DNA of 17,339 nt from CAJXCL01 sp964394335 (GCA_964394335.1 CAYMVZ010000048.1:1-17339); one strand, 5' to 3'; shown: positions 7,595 to 14,135, counted from the stretch's first letter. Program-made: numbers and translations. The notes: a model not told the origin generated them from the letters alone.

Positions 7595-8116
7595 ATGGAA
7601 AAAGAGAAAAAAGAATTACAAACAGTCATTAAGAAAATTGAGGAGTTGCATTCTTCAGTATCGTTAAAAAATAAAGTCCTCTGCCTCGATTTAGGTGATA
7701 AAAGAATAGGGATGGCGGTCAGTGATGACCTAAGCTTGACCGCTCAAAACAAGGGTGTTATTGAACGGTCAAATATTAAAAGCGACCTTTCTGAAATCTT
7801 AAATGTTATTAAAACTTCTCAGGTGGGAGAATTAGTTATCGGGATACCCTATAACATGAACGGGAGTTTAGGGCCTCAGGCCAAAAAAGTTTTCGATTTT
7901 ATCGACAAATTGAAGTCTAAAATAGATCTGCCTGTTTATCAATGGGATGAAAGACTATCCTCTTCCGCTGTAGAAAAAGTTCTCATTAAAGCCAACGTAC
8001 AGCGTAAAAAAAGAAAAAAAATTATTGATTCAATGGCGGCTCAATACATTCTGCAAGGATATTTGGATTACAAGAAAATCAAGGATCGGGAATCGGAGCT
8101 TGGGAGTCAGGAGTAA
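7595..8116 (+). CDS. ruvX: RuvX/YqgF family RNase H-like nuclease (putative Holliday junction resolvase)
   Basis: YqgF-type nuclease of the RNase H fold, implicated in 16S rRNA 5'-end processing and proposed as a Holliday junction resolvase. The 173-aa protein carries CLDLGDKRIGMAVSD (Asp32), the VIGIPYNMNGS strand-loop (82-91), QWDERLSS (Asp118, Glu119) and IDSMAAQYILQGYLD (Asp145), which together supply the acidic active site. The E. coli protein is about 138 aa. Here there is an N-terminal extension of about 27 residues (EKEKKELQTVIKKIEELHSS, likely helical) and a short C-terminal tail, DRESELGSQE. The tail and stop codon lie inside an inverted-repeat element (8102-8146), so they are probably repeat-derived. 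It lies 10 bases after the TldD-like gene and just before mltG, a common ruvX-mltG pairing. Confidence 0.9.
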   Translation: MEKEKKELQTVIKKIEELHSSVSLKNKVLCLDLGDKRIGMAVSDDLSLTAQNKGVIERSNIKSDLSEILNVIKTSQVGELVIGIPYNMNGSLGPQAKKVFDFIDKLKSKIDLPVYQWDERLSSSAVEKVLIKANVQRKKRKKIIDSMAAQYILQGYLDYKKIKDRESELGSQE

Positions 8117-8146
8117 AGGGAAAGCAACCTTTAACTCTTGCCCCTC
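8102..8146. repeat. Imperfect inverted repeat spanning the end of ruvX
   Basis: The left arm (8102-8119, GGGAGTCAGGAGTAAAGG) and right arm (8128-8146, CCTTTAACTCTTGCCCCTC) form about 15-17 pairs, including G-T wobbles, one bulge and two mismatches, around an 8-base loop. The pyrimidine-rich run goes on to about 8176 (cgacccttgccccaaagcctctaccc). There is no T tract after the stem, so it does not look like an intrinsic terminator. GGAGTCAGGAGT-type and GACCCTTGCC-type words recur at 11379-11401 and 11732-11756, marking a dispersed family. Confidence 0.65.
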
Positions 8147-8181
8147 GACCCTTGCCCCAAAGCCTCTACCCTATATTTATA

Positions 8182-9204
8182 ATGAATTTTAAAACCATAC
8201 TCACTCTCTTCTTAGGAATCGTAATCGTAATCACAGGTATTTTATCTTATGAATTTTATAAAACCATTACTATCCCTCTCTCTTCAGAAACTTCCCATGT
8301 TGTGATTGAAGTAAAAAAAGGAGGCGGTCTTAATAATATCTCCTCCCTTTTGCATCAAAAAGGATTAATTAAAGACCCGCAGGCATTCAAGTTATTGGCG
8401 CTAATAAAGGGTGTCGTTTCCAACCTGAAAGCGGGGGAGTACAGGTTAAGTCCGGCAATGACTCAAGTTGAAATCCTTAACAAAATCTCAAGAGGCCTGG
8501 TAATCCAGCATTCAGTTACGATTCCCGAGGGATATAACGTTTACGAAATTGGTGATCTTTTGCAAAAAAATAACATCACTAAAAAAGATACCTTCATTGC
8601 CCGTGCTTTTGACCCCGAAATTATAAATAAACTGGGTTTTAACACTAATTCATTAGAGGGGTACCTCTTTCCTGAAACATATTTTTTTGAAAAAAACGTT
8701 TCTGATTATGACATTATAAAAAAAATGGCAGCTACTTTTAAAAAAAAAATTATGACTCATGAAATTATGGCGACTGTAAAAAAGTCTAAACTGTCTTTTC
8801 ACAATATAGTGACCCTGGCTTCTATAATTGAAAAGGAAACAGGAAAAGAAGAAGAGCGTCCTCTTATCTCCGCGGTTTTTCATAATCGATTAAGGAAAAA
8901 AATGCGTTTACAAAGCGACCCCACGGTTATTTATGCCATCAAAAACTTTGACGGCAATCTTCGAAAGAAAGATCTTCTAATAGATTCACCTTATAATACT
9001 TATCGTTATGCTGGGTTGCCACCCGGACCCATTGCTAACCCGGGGCTAAATTCCATTAAAACGGCACTGCATCCGGCAAAAGTGGCCTATCTCTACTTTG
9101 TTTCCAAAAAAAACGGAGAACATAAATTTTCCTCGACTTTAAAAGAACATAACCGCGCTGTTTTGAAATATCAGAAAAGAAGGAGAGCCCGAAAAAAATT
9201 ATAG
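8182..9204 (+). CDS. mltG: Endolytic peptidoglycan transglycosylase MltG
   Basis: YceG-like murein endotransglycosylase that cleaves nascent glycan strands and so limits their length; anchored in the inner membrane. From ATG 8182 the protein has 340 aa, close to E. coli MltG. It has one N-terminal membrane segment (about residues 5-23), a LysM-like region (VVIEVKKGGGLNNISSLLHQ), TIPEGYNVYEI, EGYLFPETY, and the catalytic ASIIEKETG with Glu217 (E. coli Glu218). These are followed by AVFHNRLRKKMRLQSDPTV and YNTYRYAGLPPGPIANPG. The frame is open upstream to a TTG at 8152, but those ten codons come from the pyrimidine-rich repeat, so I prefer the ATG. No clear Shine-Dalgarno at either. It ends in a basic tail (YQKRRRARKKL). 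Confidence 0.93.
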   Translation: MNFKTILTLFLGIVIVITGILSYEFYKTITIPLSSETSHVVIEVKKGGGLNNISSLLHQKGLIKDPQAFKLLALIKGVVSNLKAGEYRLSPAMTQVEILNKISRGLVIQHSVTIPEGYNVYEIGDLLQKNNITKKDTFIARAFDPEIINKLGFNTNSLEGYLFPETYFFEKNVSDYDIIKKMAATFKKKIMTHEIMATVKKSKLSFHNIVTLASIIEKETGKEEERPLISAVFHNRLRKKMRLQSDPTVIYAIKNFDGNLRKKDLLIDSPYNTYRYAGLPPGPIANPGLNSIKTALHPAKVAYLYFVSKKNGEHKFSSTLKEHNRAVLKYQKRRRARKKL

Positions 9205-9229
9205 AAATCAAAACACTTTCATGCATCCT

Positions 9230-9277
9230 GCCACAAAGACACAAAACCAAACTTCCTGTTTTTGAGACTTAGTGGTT
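9230..9277. repeat. Degenerate CACAAAG/CTTAGTG inverted repeat between mltG and dxr
   Basis: Left arm TGCCACAAAGACAC (9229-9242) and right arm GAGACTTAGTGGTT (9264-9277) are imperfect inverted copies, matching at most positions of their core. Related words occur at 1613-1630, 11335-11362 and 11761-11783. The spacer is otherwise empty until the AAGGA ribosome-binding site of dxr at 9286-9290. Confidence 0.55.
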
Positions 9278-9297
9278 AAGAACATAAGGAATCTTTT

Positions 9298-10452
9298 ATG
9301 CCAAAGAAAATTGCCATCCTTGGTTCCACCGGTTCTATCGGTGTAAATACTCTTGACATAGTAAGAAGCAGTAAAAATCGCTTTAAAGTATCGGCCCTGG
9401 CTGCCGGAGGAAATATTGCTCTCCTCGAAAAGCAAATAAGGGAATTTAAACCGAAATACGCCGCTCTCTTTGATGAAAAAAAAGCATCTCTTTTAAAAAA
9501 AAGAGTTGGCAGATTAAAAGTCGAGATTTTTTCAGGTATCGAAGGCCTTATAAAAGTCGCCTCCATTCCAGATACTAAAATGGTAGTTTCAGCCATTGTA
9601 GGCGCCGCGGGACTCTTCCCCACTTTTGCCGCATTAAAATGCGGAAAGGATATTGCCCTGGCAAATAAAGAGACCCTTGTTATTGCCGGAGAACTTTTTA
9701 TGAAGCACAGCAGGAAAAAGAGAGTTCGTATTATTCCGGTTGACAGCGAACATAGCGCAATTTTTCAGTGCATTAATGGAACGACAAATCGCAAGATAAA
9801 AAAAATTATTTTAACGGCTTCAGGAGGTCCTTTTCTCACTTATCCCGCCAAAAAATTTAATAGGATTACCACTCGTGAAGCTCTGAATCACCCGAACTGG
9901 AAAATGGGGCCAAAAATTACGATCGACTCCGCAACTTTAATGAACAAGGGATTGGAAGTAATTGAGGCTCATTGGCTTTTTGGGGTTGACGATAACAGGA
10001 TAGACGTTGTCATTCACCCTGAAAGCATTGTTCATTCAATGGTGGAGTTTATTGATACTTCAATAATTGCCCAGATGGGATTACCTGATATGCGTGTTCC
10101 TATAAACTATGCCCTTAATTATCCTGAAAGGGTTTCCACTAATCTCCCAACTCTTAATTTAGCGAAAACAAAAACTCTCACGTTTTCAGAACCGGATTAT
10201 AAAAAATTTCCCTGTCTTGAATATGCTTTTCATGCCTTGCGAACCGGCCGAACTATGCCCGCCGTATTGAATGCGGCCAATGAAGTTGTTGTTCAAGCTT
10301 TCTTAAATGGCTCTATCTCTTTTATCGGTATTCCAAAAATCATTAAAAAAATAATGAGAAAACATCAGCCAAAAAAAGTAAGGAAAATTTCTGACATTAT
10401 GCAGGCGGACCAATGGGCTAGAGCTGAAGCAAAAAAGCTTTGCGAAAGATAA
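9298..10452 (+). CDS. dxr: 1-deoxy-D-xylulose-5-phosphate reductoisomerase
   Basis: Second step of the MEP isoprenoid pathway: NADPH-dependent rearrangement and reduction of DXP to 2-C-methyl-D-erythritol 4-phosphate. The 384-aa cytoplasmic enzyme has the dinucleotide-binding GSTGSIG (9-15), LANKETLV, the metal-binding PVDSEHSA (Asp149, Glu151), TASGGPF (Ser175), HPNWKMG (His198), the DSATLMNKGLEVIEAHWL segment (metal ligand Glu220) and IHPESIVHSMVEF. Length is normal. AAGGA lies 7 bases before the ATG. In many genomes dxr is followed by the RseP-type site-2 protease gene. Here it is followed by a convergent gene of another family, so that linkage is absent. No promoter stands out in the repeat-containing spacer before it. 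Confidence 0.97.
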   Translation: MPKKIAILGSTGSIGVNTLDIVRSSKNRFKVSALAAGGNIALLEKQIREFKPKYAALFDEKKASLLKKRVGRLKVEIFSGIEGLIKVASIPDTKMVVSAIVGAAGLFPTFAALKCGKDIALANKETLVIAGELFMKHSRKKRVRIIPVDSEHSAIFQCINGTTNRKIKKIILTASGGPFLTYPAKKFNRITTREALNHPNWKMGPKITIDSATLMNKGLEVIEAHWLFGVDDNRIDVVIHPESIVHSMVEFIDTSIIAQMGLPDMRVPINYALNYPERVSTNLPTLNLAKTKTLTFSEPDYKKFPCLEYAFHALRTGRTMPAVLNAANEVVVQAFLNGSISFIGIPKIIKKIMRKHQPKKVRKISDIMQADQWARAEAKKLCER

Positions 10453-10489
10453 GGAGCTAAACATATTCCTATTAGTTCGTTGAGAAAAC

Positions 10490-11532
10490 TTACCCCGTAA
10501 ATCGCCATTCCACGTGCTGGGAGTAATTATAGCTTTTCGTAGCCGGTATTCCGAGCTTCTGCCAGCCCCATGGTGTTATATCAATCCCTGCCGGATNNNN
10601 NNNNNNNNNNNNNNNNNNNNNNNNNNNNNNNNNNNNNNNNNNNNNNNNNNNNNNNNNNNNNNNNNNNNNNNNNNNNNNNNNNNNNNNNNNNNNNNNGCCG
10701 GTATTCCGAGCTTCTGCCAGCCCCATGGTGTTATATCAATCCCTGCCGGATTAATGACAACCCTTCCATCAAATCTCTCTTTTTTATTTTTAAAATAACG
10801 AACCGCTCTCGGTTGCTTTGATTTTTTCTTCCAGTATGGATCGTTCCTGAACCATGGACCCAGATCTCTGACTTTCATTTTAACCCAGCGGGTCTTTTCA
10901 CCATTTGCAGCAATACGCCTTACATCAACCCATTTGCCTATTGCGGAAGGATCAGGCAGGGCAGCCGCAACAATGCCCCATCGAACTTTTGATCCGTCCT
11001 TAAAATATCTGGATTCCCCTTTATTGCCAGGCTTGCCGAATGAAGTCGCGTAAACGCGTAAAATATGTTTCTCGGATGTTGTTCTCCATTTATGTTTTAA
11101 AATTTTAGGGGAAACCTTTTTTTTCTTTTCAAAAAGAGACACACCAAGAGCTCTTTTGAGCAGTTTTTCAAAGTCCTTTCGATCTTTTGGTGTAAGTATC
11201 TCGAACTGTTTCTCGCCTCTTTTAATAACTCCTTCCTGTTCTTGCTTTGAAAGCGCTTCATCCAAATGTGGCAAAGAAGCAGCGTTCACTACTTTTTGAT
11301 TCAGATTCGGCACTAACATTACTAAATTATTAAACACAAAGATCACTATAGACACGAAGAAGGCAGTGGATTTCCCTTTTGACTCCTGAGCCCTGACCTC
11401 CGATATGTTTGGTGATTTCATAAATATTTTTTTAAAAAATAGGCTGAGTGACACTAAACTGATTTTATAACTTAAAAACTCAAATTTTTCAAAAAAATAT
11501 TCCTTTTCCGCAGGTTGAAAAAACTTTAACAT
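10490..11532 (-). CDS. Exported or anchored double-psi beta-barrel (RlpA/expansin-like) protein, split by a false N gap
   Basis: As given, the frame is broken by 100 N (10597-10696). The 55 bases on each side (10542-10596, 10697-10751) are identical, and deleting 155 bases restores one frame from ATG 11532 to TAA 10490 of exactly 295 aa. It has a hydrophobic segment (about 57-74) that could be a signal peptide or anchor. A charged linker follows, then a probable double-psi beta-barrel domain (about 158-280) with VYATSFG, KVRDLGPW (220-227) and NPAGIDITPWGWQKLG (261-276). The GP and ID-TP-A/W-LG pattern is like RlpA and expansin barrels. The known relatives act on peptidoglycan or other glycans; function here is inferred only from fold. 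The start is uncertain: Met38 and Met72 are alternatives, and residues 44-66 are encoded by repeat-like DNA. It converges on dxr. Confidence 0.6.
10542..10751. other. Scaffold gap of 100 N flanked by identical 55-bp copies
   Basis: N occupy 10597-10696. The 55 bases before them and the 55 bases after them are identical from start to end, both running from gccggtattc to ccctgccggat. The match stops exactly at the N on both sides. This is the signature of two contigs that share a terminal k-mer-length overlap but were joined by a fixed-length gap. Collapsing the two copies restores the coding frame of the surrounding gene. Confidence 0.9.
11335..11401. repeat. Degenerate dispersed-repeat words within the 5' part of the barrel-protein ORF
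   Basis: Plus-strand CACAAAG (11335-11341) and GACACGAAGAAG (11351-11362) are followed by the pyrimidine-rich word TTGACTCCTGAGCCCTGACC (11379-11398). Both word types recur in other spacers of the window (8102-8176, 9230-9277, 11732-11783). In the minus-strand reading frame they encode the hydrophobic AFFVSIVIFV stretch and the preceding polar residues. Confidence 0.5.
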
Positions 11533-11731
11533 AATACACTTTTGAAAAAATATTTGTCATTGAAATAAAAAAAATGATAGGATCATTTTTTTTAGTAGTT
11601 CTTTCAGTAGGAAATACAGCATCTCTGGAAGAAAAAATTAAAAAGATTTTTAAATAAACAGAAATAACCACTGCCTATCAAAAAGAACATTCATGAAAGC
11701 GGAATATATTAACCCAAAAATCAATATTTGA

Positions 11732-11783
11732 TCCATGACCCTTGCCACTCGGCCCCTATATGTTCTTCGTGACTTAGTGAGTA
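11732..11783. repeat. Degenerate dispersed repeat upstream of archease
   Basis: TCCATGACCCTTGCCACTCGGCCCC-type pyrimidine-rich DNA (11732-11760) is followed directly by TTCTTCGTGACTTAGTGAGT (11763-11782), the same two word types seen at 8130-8176 and 9264-9277. The rest of the 285-base spacer (11533-11817) is AT-rich. It contains a possible 27-codon ORF at 11574-11657 (starts MIGSFFLVVLS) with no ribosome-binding site, which I do not call. Confidence 0.55.
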
Positions 11784-11817
11784 CATTTGCAAAATTATAA
11801 TCATTACTCTATTCGTA

Positions 11818-12252
11818 TTGTCTACTTTGAAATTAAATAAAAATTTCAGAATAGTTGGAACAACTGCCGATATTGCGGTGGTTGCTTATGGTGAATCTTT
11901 GCAAAAGCTTTTTGCTCATGCAGCGGAAGGTCTTATCTTTGTTTTTGCCGAACCTGACCAGATTGAAAAAATAGAAAAGCGGGTCATTAAGCTTGTTGGT
12001 TCAGATATTGAAAACCTAATGGTAAAATGGCTGAACGAAGTTTTATATTTTTTTGAAGTTAAGGAATTTCTTGGAAAAGAGTTTAAGATTCTTACCCTGG
12101 ATGAAAATCATTTACACGCAGAAATTACGGGGGAAACTTATAAGAGAGAAAAACATCTCATCAAAACAGAAATAAAAGCTGTTACGTACCATCAACTTGC
12201 GATAAAACAACAAAAAGGAAAATGGAAAGCAAAAATTATTTTTGACCTCTAA
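11818..12252 (+). CDS. Archease (RtcB tRNA/RNA ligase cofactor)
   Basis: Archease is a small metal-binding protein that promotes guanylylation and multiple turnover of the RNA ligase RtcB. The 144-aa protein has the family pattern: the TTADIAVVAYG N-terminal strand (Asp18), LFAHAAEGL, LMVKWLNEVLYFFE (WLNE at 71-74), ITGE, KHLIKTEIKAVTYHQLAI (His125) and the final strand WKAKIIFDL with a near-terminal Asp. Length is usual for the family. It seems to start with TTG at 11818 (another in-frame TTG is three codons on). There is no in-frame ATG close by and no Shine-Dalgarno. A TATAAT at 11796-11801 would place the transcript start only about 10 bases before the TTG. It is followed 5 bases later by the phosphatidyltransferase gene, probably co-transcribed. 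RtcB is not in the window. Confidence 0.88.
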   Translation: MSTLKLNKNFRIVGTTADIAVVAYGESLQKLFAHAAEGLIFVFAEPDQIEKIEKRVIKLVGSDIENLMVKWLNEVLYFFEVKEFLGKEFKILTLDENHLHAEITGETYKREKHLIKTEIKAVTYHQLAIKQQKGKWKAKIIFDL

Positions 12253-12257
12253 CCATT

Positions 12258-12935
12258 ATGCAGATCCATCTTCTGTGGTTAATCCACATTTATACCGGTT
12301 TAGGAATTCCTATTGCCGGCCTAACACTTTATTACTGCGCTAAAGGAGAAATAAAAACCGCTTTCTTTTACATGTTCCTTGCCATCTTGATTGACGCGAC
12401 CGATGGTTTTCTTGCAAGACGATTTAATGTTTCAAAGGTTTTGACATCATTAGACGGGCGAAAACTTGATGATCTGGTCGATTTTCTTAATTACGTGCTG
12501 GTCCCTGTAACAATGGCTTTTTTTTTAAAGATTCTTCCGGGAGATAATCTGTTTTTTGGAATAATCCCCATTATGGCAAGCGCTTATGGTTTCAGCCAGA
12601 CCTCAGCTAAAACAGAAGATGGCTTTTTTTCAGGATTCCCCTCTTATTGGAATTTAGTGGTTTTTTACCTTTATCTGCTTAAACTTCCAACTTTCTTAAA
12701 TATGATGATATTTATTTTATTTTCAGCGGCAGTTTTTTTGCCAATCAAATATATTGTGCCATTTAAAACAAAACCTTTCGCTTGGGTAACGAATATTTTT
12801 TGTATTGCATGGTGTCTCAATTTATTCGCAATCTATGTTTTTTTTCAAAATCCTCCAGCATGGCTTGTTATGCTTTCCACAACGTTCCCTTTATATTATG
12901 CAGGGCTTTCAGTTTATTTACATTTCTCAAAATAA
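12258..12935 (+). CDS. Phosphatidylcholine-synthase-like CDP-alcohol phosphatidyltransferase
   Basis: Integral membrane enzyme of the CDP-alcohol phosphatidyltransferase family, which transfers a phosphatidyl group from CDP-diacylglycerol to an alcohol. The 225-aa protein has about seven or eight hydrophobic segments and the signature D46-x2-D49-G50-x2-A53-R54-x12-G67-x3-D71-x3-D75. The 12-residue spacing between AR and G, rather than the usual 8, and the downstream KTEDGFFSGFPSYWNLVVF segment resemble bacterial phosphatidylcholine synthase (Pcs), which condenses choline with CDP-diacylglycerol. The Pcs assignment rests on remembered family sequences, so substrate is less certain than family. 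The start ATG is 5 bases after the archease stop, with no clear Shine-Dalgarno, suggesting coupling. It converges on the 202-aa gene. Confidence 0.8.
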   Translation: MQIHLLWLIHIYTGLGIPIAGLTLYYCAKGEIKTAFFYMFLAILIDATDGFLARRFNVSKVLTSLDGRKLDDLVDFLNYVLVPVTMAFFLKILPGDNLFFGIIPIMASAYGFSQTSAKTEDGFFSGFPSYWNLVVFYLYLLKLPTFLNMMIFILFSAAVFLPIKYIVPFKTKPFAWVTNIFCIAWCLNLFAIYVFFQNPPAWLVMLSTTFPLYYAGLSVYLHFSK

Positions 12936-12957
12936 CCTAAAAGGAGTAATAACTACT

Positions 12958-13032
12958 ATGAAAAGCATGAATTTGGGTTCAGAGGCGGAGTCAACGGGTT
13001 TACTGCAAATGGCGACTTCTATTTCTAAATGA
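12958..13032 (+). CDS. Possible 24-aa small ORF with a ribosome-binding site
   Basis: AAGGAG at 12941-12946 lies 11 bases before an ATG that opens a 24-codon frame, MKSMNLGSEAESTGLLQMAT then SISK. The Shine-Dalgarno is among the best in the window and follows the Pcs-like stop by only six bases. Yet the ORF is very short and its last third overlaps the end of the minus-strand 202-aa gene. It may be a small protein, the start of a gene since truncated, or chance. No family recognised. Confidence 0.35.
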   Translation: MKSMNLGSEAESTGLLQMATSISK

Positions 13033-13608
13033 AGAAAGGTCAGTAAACCTGGCATTAATAGGAAGTTTACCCTTTCTGATTGCCTCGCTAAGAAAGTCCG
13101 GGAAGAACTGATCACATTCATTAAGATATTTTAAAACAGAAATAGCCCAGTATTTTTCGCTGGGAGTTTGGATTATGGCAATGTTTTTATCGGCATAATT
13201 TTCTTGAATTAACTTTTCACCCTTTAATAAAGAAACCGTTTTCTTGAAATTGATAGACAATGGCCTTAAAGGATCAACATTCAAAACCTCAAGACCCTTT
13301 AACTCCTCTGGGATATCATCATCAACAAGCTCTTCTATGGGGATAGGCGCAATATTTCCGTAAGACCGGCCAGCATAATCGCCATGTTCTGCGACAGAAA
13401 CGATATAAGCGGTAGAGTCTAATATTCTCACATGCTGTGCATATCCCTCCCTGATAATCATATTACTTTTATTGGGTCCAAAAACAACAAAGTCCCAATG
13501 TCCGCGAGTTAACTCCAACTGACGCTGAACAATATTAGTCCCTTCTATAACCTTGTTTATTTTTTTTAACATTTTACTGTCTTTGGGCTGTAATTCTATC
13601 TTCGGCAT
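13000..13608 (-). CDS. Hypothetical protein, 202 aa
   Basis: I do not recognise this protein. It is soluble by appearance (no signal peptide or membrane segment). It has an N-terminal lysine-rich helix (MPKIELQPKDSKMLKKINKVI), a predicted beta-rich middle (HWDFVVFGPNKSNMI, AQHVRILDSTAYIVSV, HGDYAGRSYGNIAPIP), an acidic stretch (EELVDDDIPEEL) and a C-terminal helical part with KYWAISVLKYLNECDQFFPD, ending in a basic tail. The ATG at 13608 has AGGGAG 12 bases upstream and an extended -10 promoter at 13650-13677, so expression is well supported. It is a single gene, convergent with the archease/Pcs pair, with repeats behind its promoter. Codon use looks like that of its neighbours. Confidence 0.8.
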   Translation of the reverse strand: MPKIELQPKDSKMLKKINKVIEGTNIVQRQLELTRGHWDFVVFGPNKSNMIIREGYAQHVRILDSTAYIVSVAEHGDYAGRSYGNIAPIPIEELVDDDIPEELKGLEVLNVDPLRPLSINFKKTVSLLKGEKLIQENYADKNIAIIQTPSEKYWAISVLKYLNECDQFFPDFLSEAIRKGKLPINARFTDLSSFRNRSRHLQ

Positions 13609-13649
13609 AAGCTTATAAACTCCCTATTTCAGACCACTTTAATTTTTTT

Positions 13650-13677
13650 ATTATATCACAACGACTCAAAGTCACAA
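13650..13677 (-). promoter_or_regulatory. Promoter of the 202-aa gene
   Basis: On the minus strand TTGTGA (13677-13672, 4 of 6 to consensus) is followed after 16 bases by TATAAT (13655-13650), with TGA directly before it giving an extended -10 (TGnTATAAT). The predicted start near 13643 gives a leader of about 35 bases containing AGGGAG. Confidence 0.6.
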
Positions 13678-13684
13678 ACAAAAA

Positions 13685-13904
13685 GAAATTTCAAATTCCA
13701 GATAACAAGAACCAAACAACAAATAACAATATCCAATATCAAATTACTTAAACAATCCTTCCGCAGGCTAAGGGTAACAACCAATCAAACTCAGGGTAAC
13801 AAAGATTGTTATGGTGAACCATGCCAGGTTCAGCCTGCCGAAGCCTTGTCGAGCCAGAGTCATTAAGATTAATTTGTGATTTGAATTTTGTGATTTGAGG
13901 TTTC
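13685..13904. repeat. Composite nested inverted repeat
   Basis: Outer arms: GAAATTTCAAATTCC (13685-13699) and the reverse complement of the GTGATTTGAGGTTTC region (about 13890-13904), with further AACAAATAACAATATCC-type and AATTTGTGATTTGAATT-type words inside them. Inner arms: CCTTCCGCAGGCTAAGG (13757-13773) against TTCAGCCTGCCGAAGCC (13829-13845), and GGTAACAACCAATC (13773-13786) against GATTGTTATGG (13804-13814). The inner GGTTCAGCCTGCCGAAGCC...TCGAGCC block looks like a different repeat family inserted in the outer one. No coding content of its own. It fills most of the gap between the 202-aa gene promoter and the lapA promoter. Confidence 0.7.
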
Positions 13905-13917
13905 ATCTTTTATAATC

Positions 13918-13947
13918 TTGACAAGGAGTTTAGGCAGCCAGTATGAT
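13918..13947 (+). promoter_or_regulatory. Sigma-70-type promoter ahead of the lapA cluster
   Basis: A perfect TTGACA (13918-13923) is separated by 18 bases from TATGAT (13942-13947, 5 of 6 to TATAAT). The predicted start is near 13954. It would drive the lapA, FabK-like and argC genes, and perhaps trpS, with a leader of about 180-260 bases. That leader holds a small hairpin CCAGC-AAC-GCTGG near 14047-14059 and no recognised riboswitch. Confidence 0.65.
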
Positions 13948-14135
13948 ATTTTTCTCGTTTATTTTGTTGAGTACAAGGGACGAAGAGTTGAAACCAAACA
14001 AAAACTAAAGGAATTGATTAAATGATTTGCAGGATTAATATTTATCCAGCAACGCTGGGATACCCCACATGCTATTCTATTTATCCATATCTTCTGTCAA
14101 ATATTTTACAGGGGAAATAATGTCGTTTTTAAAAA

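Noticed and set aside
11574..11657. 27-codon ORF starting MIGSFFLVVLS
   Set aside because: Hydrophobic start looks signal-like, but there is no ribosome-binding site and no partner frame; too little to call.
11489..11671. 60-codon ORF on the minus strand upstream of the barrel protein
   Set aside because: Lysine/phenylalanine-rich low-complexity translation of AT-rich spacer, no ribosome-binding site, overlaps the start region of the barrel gene.
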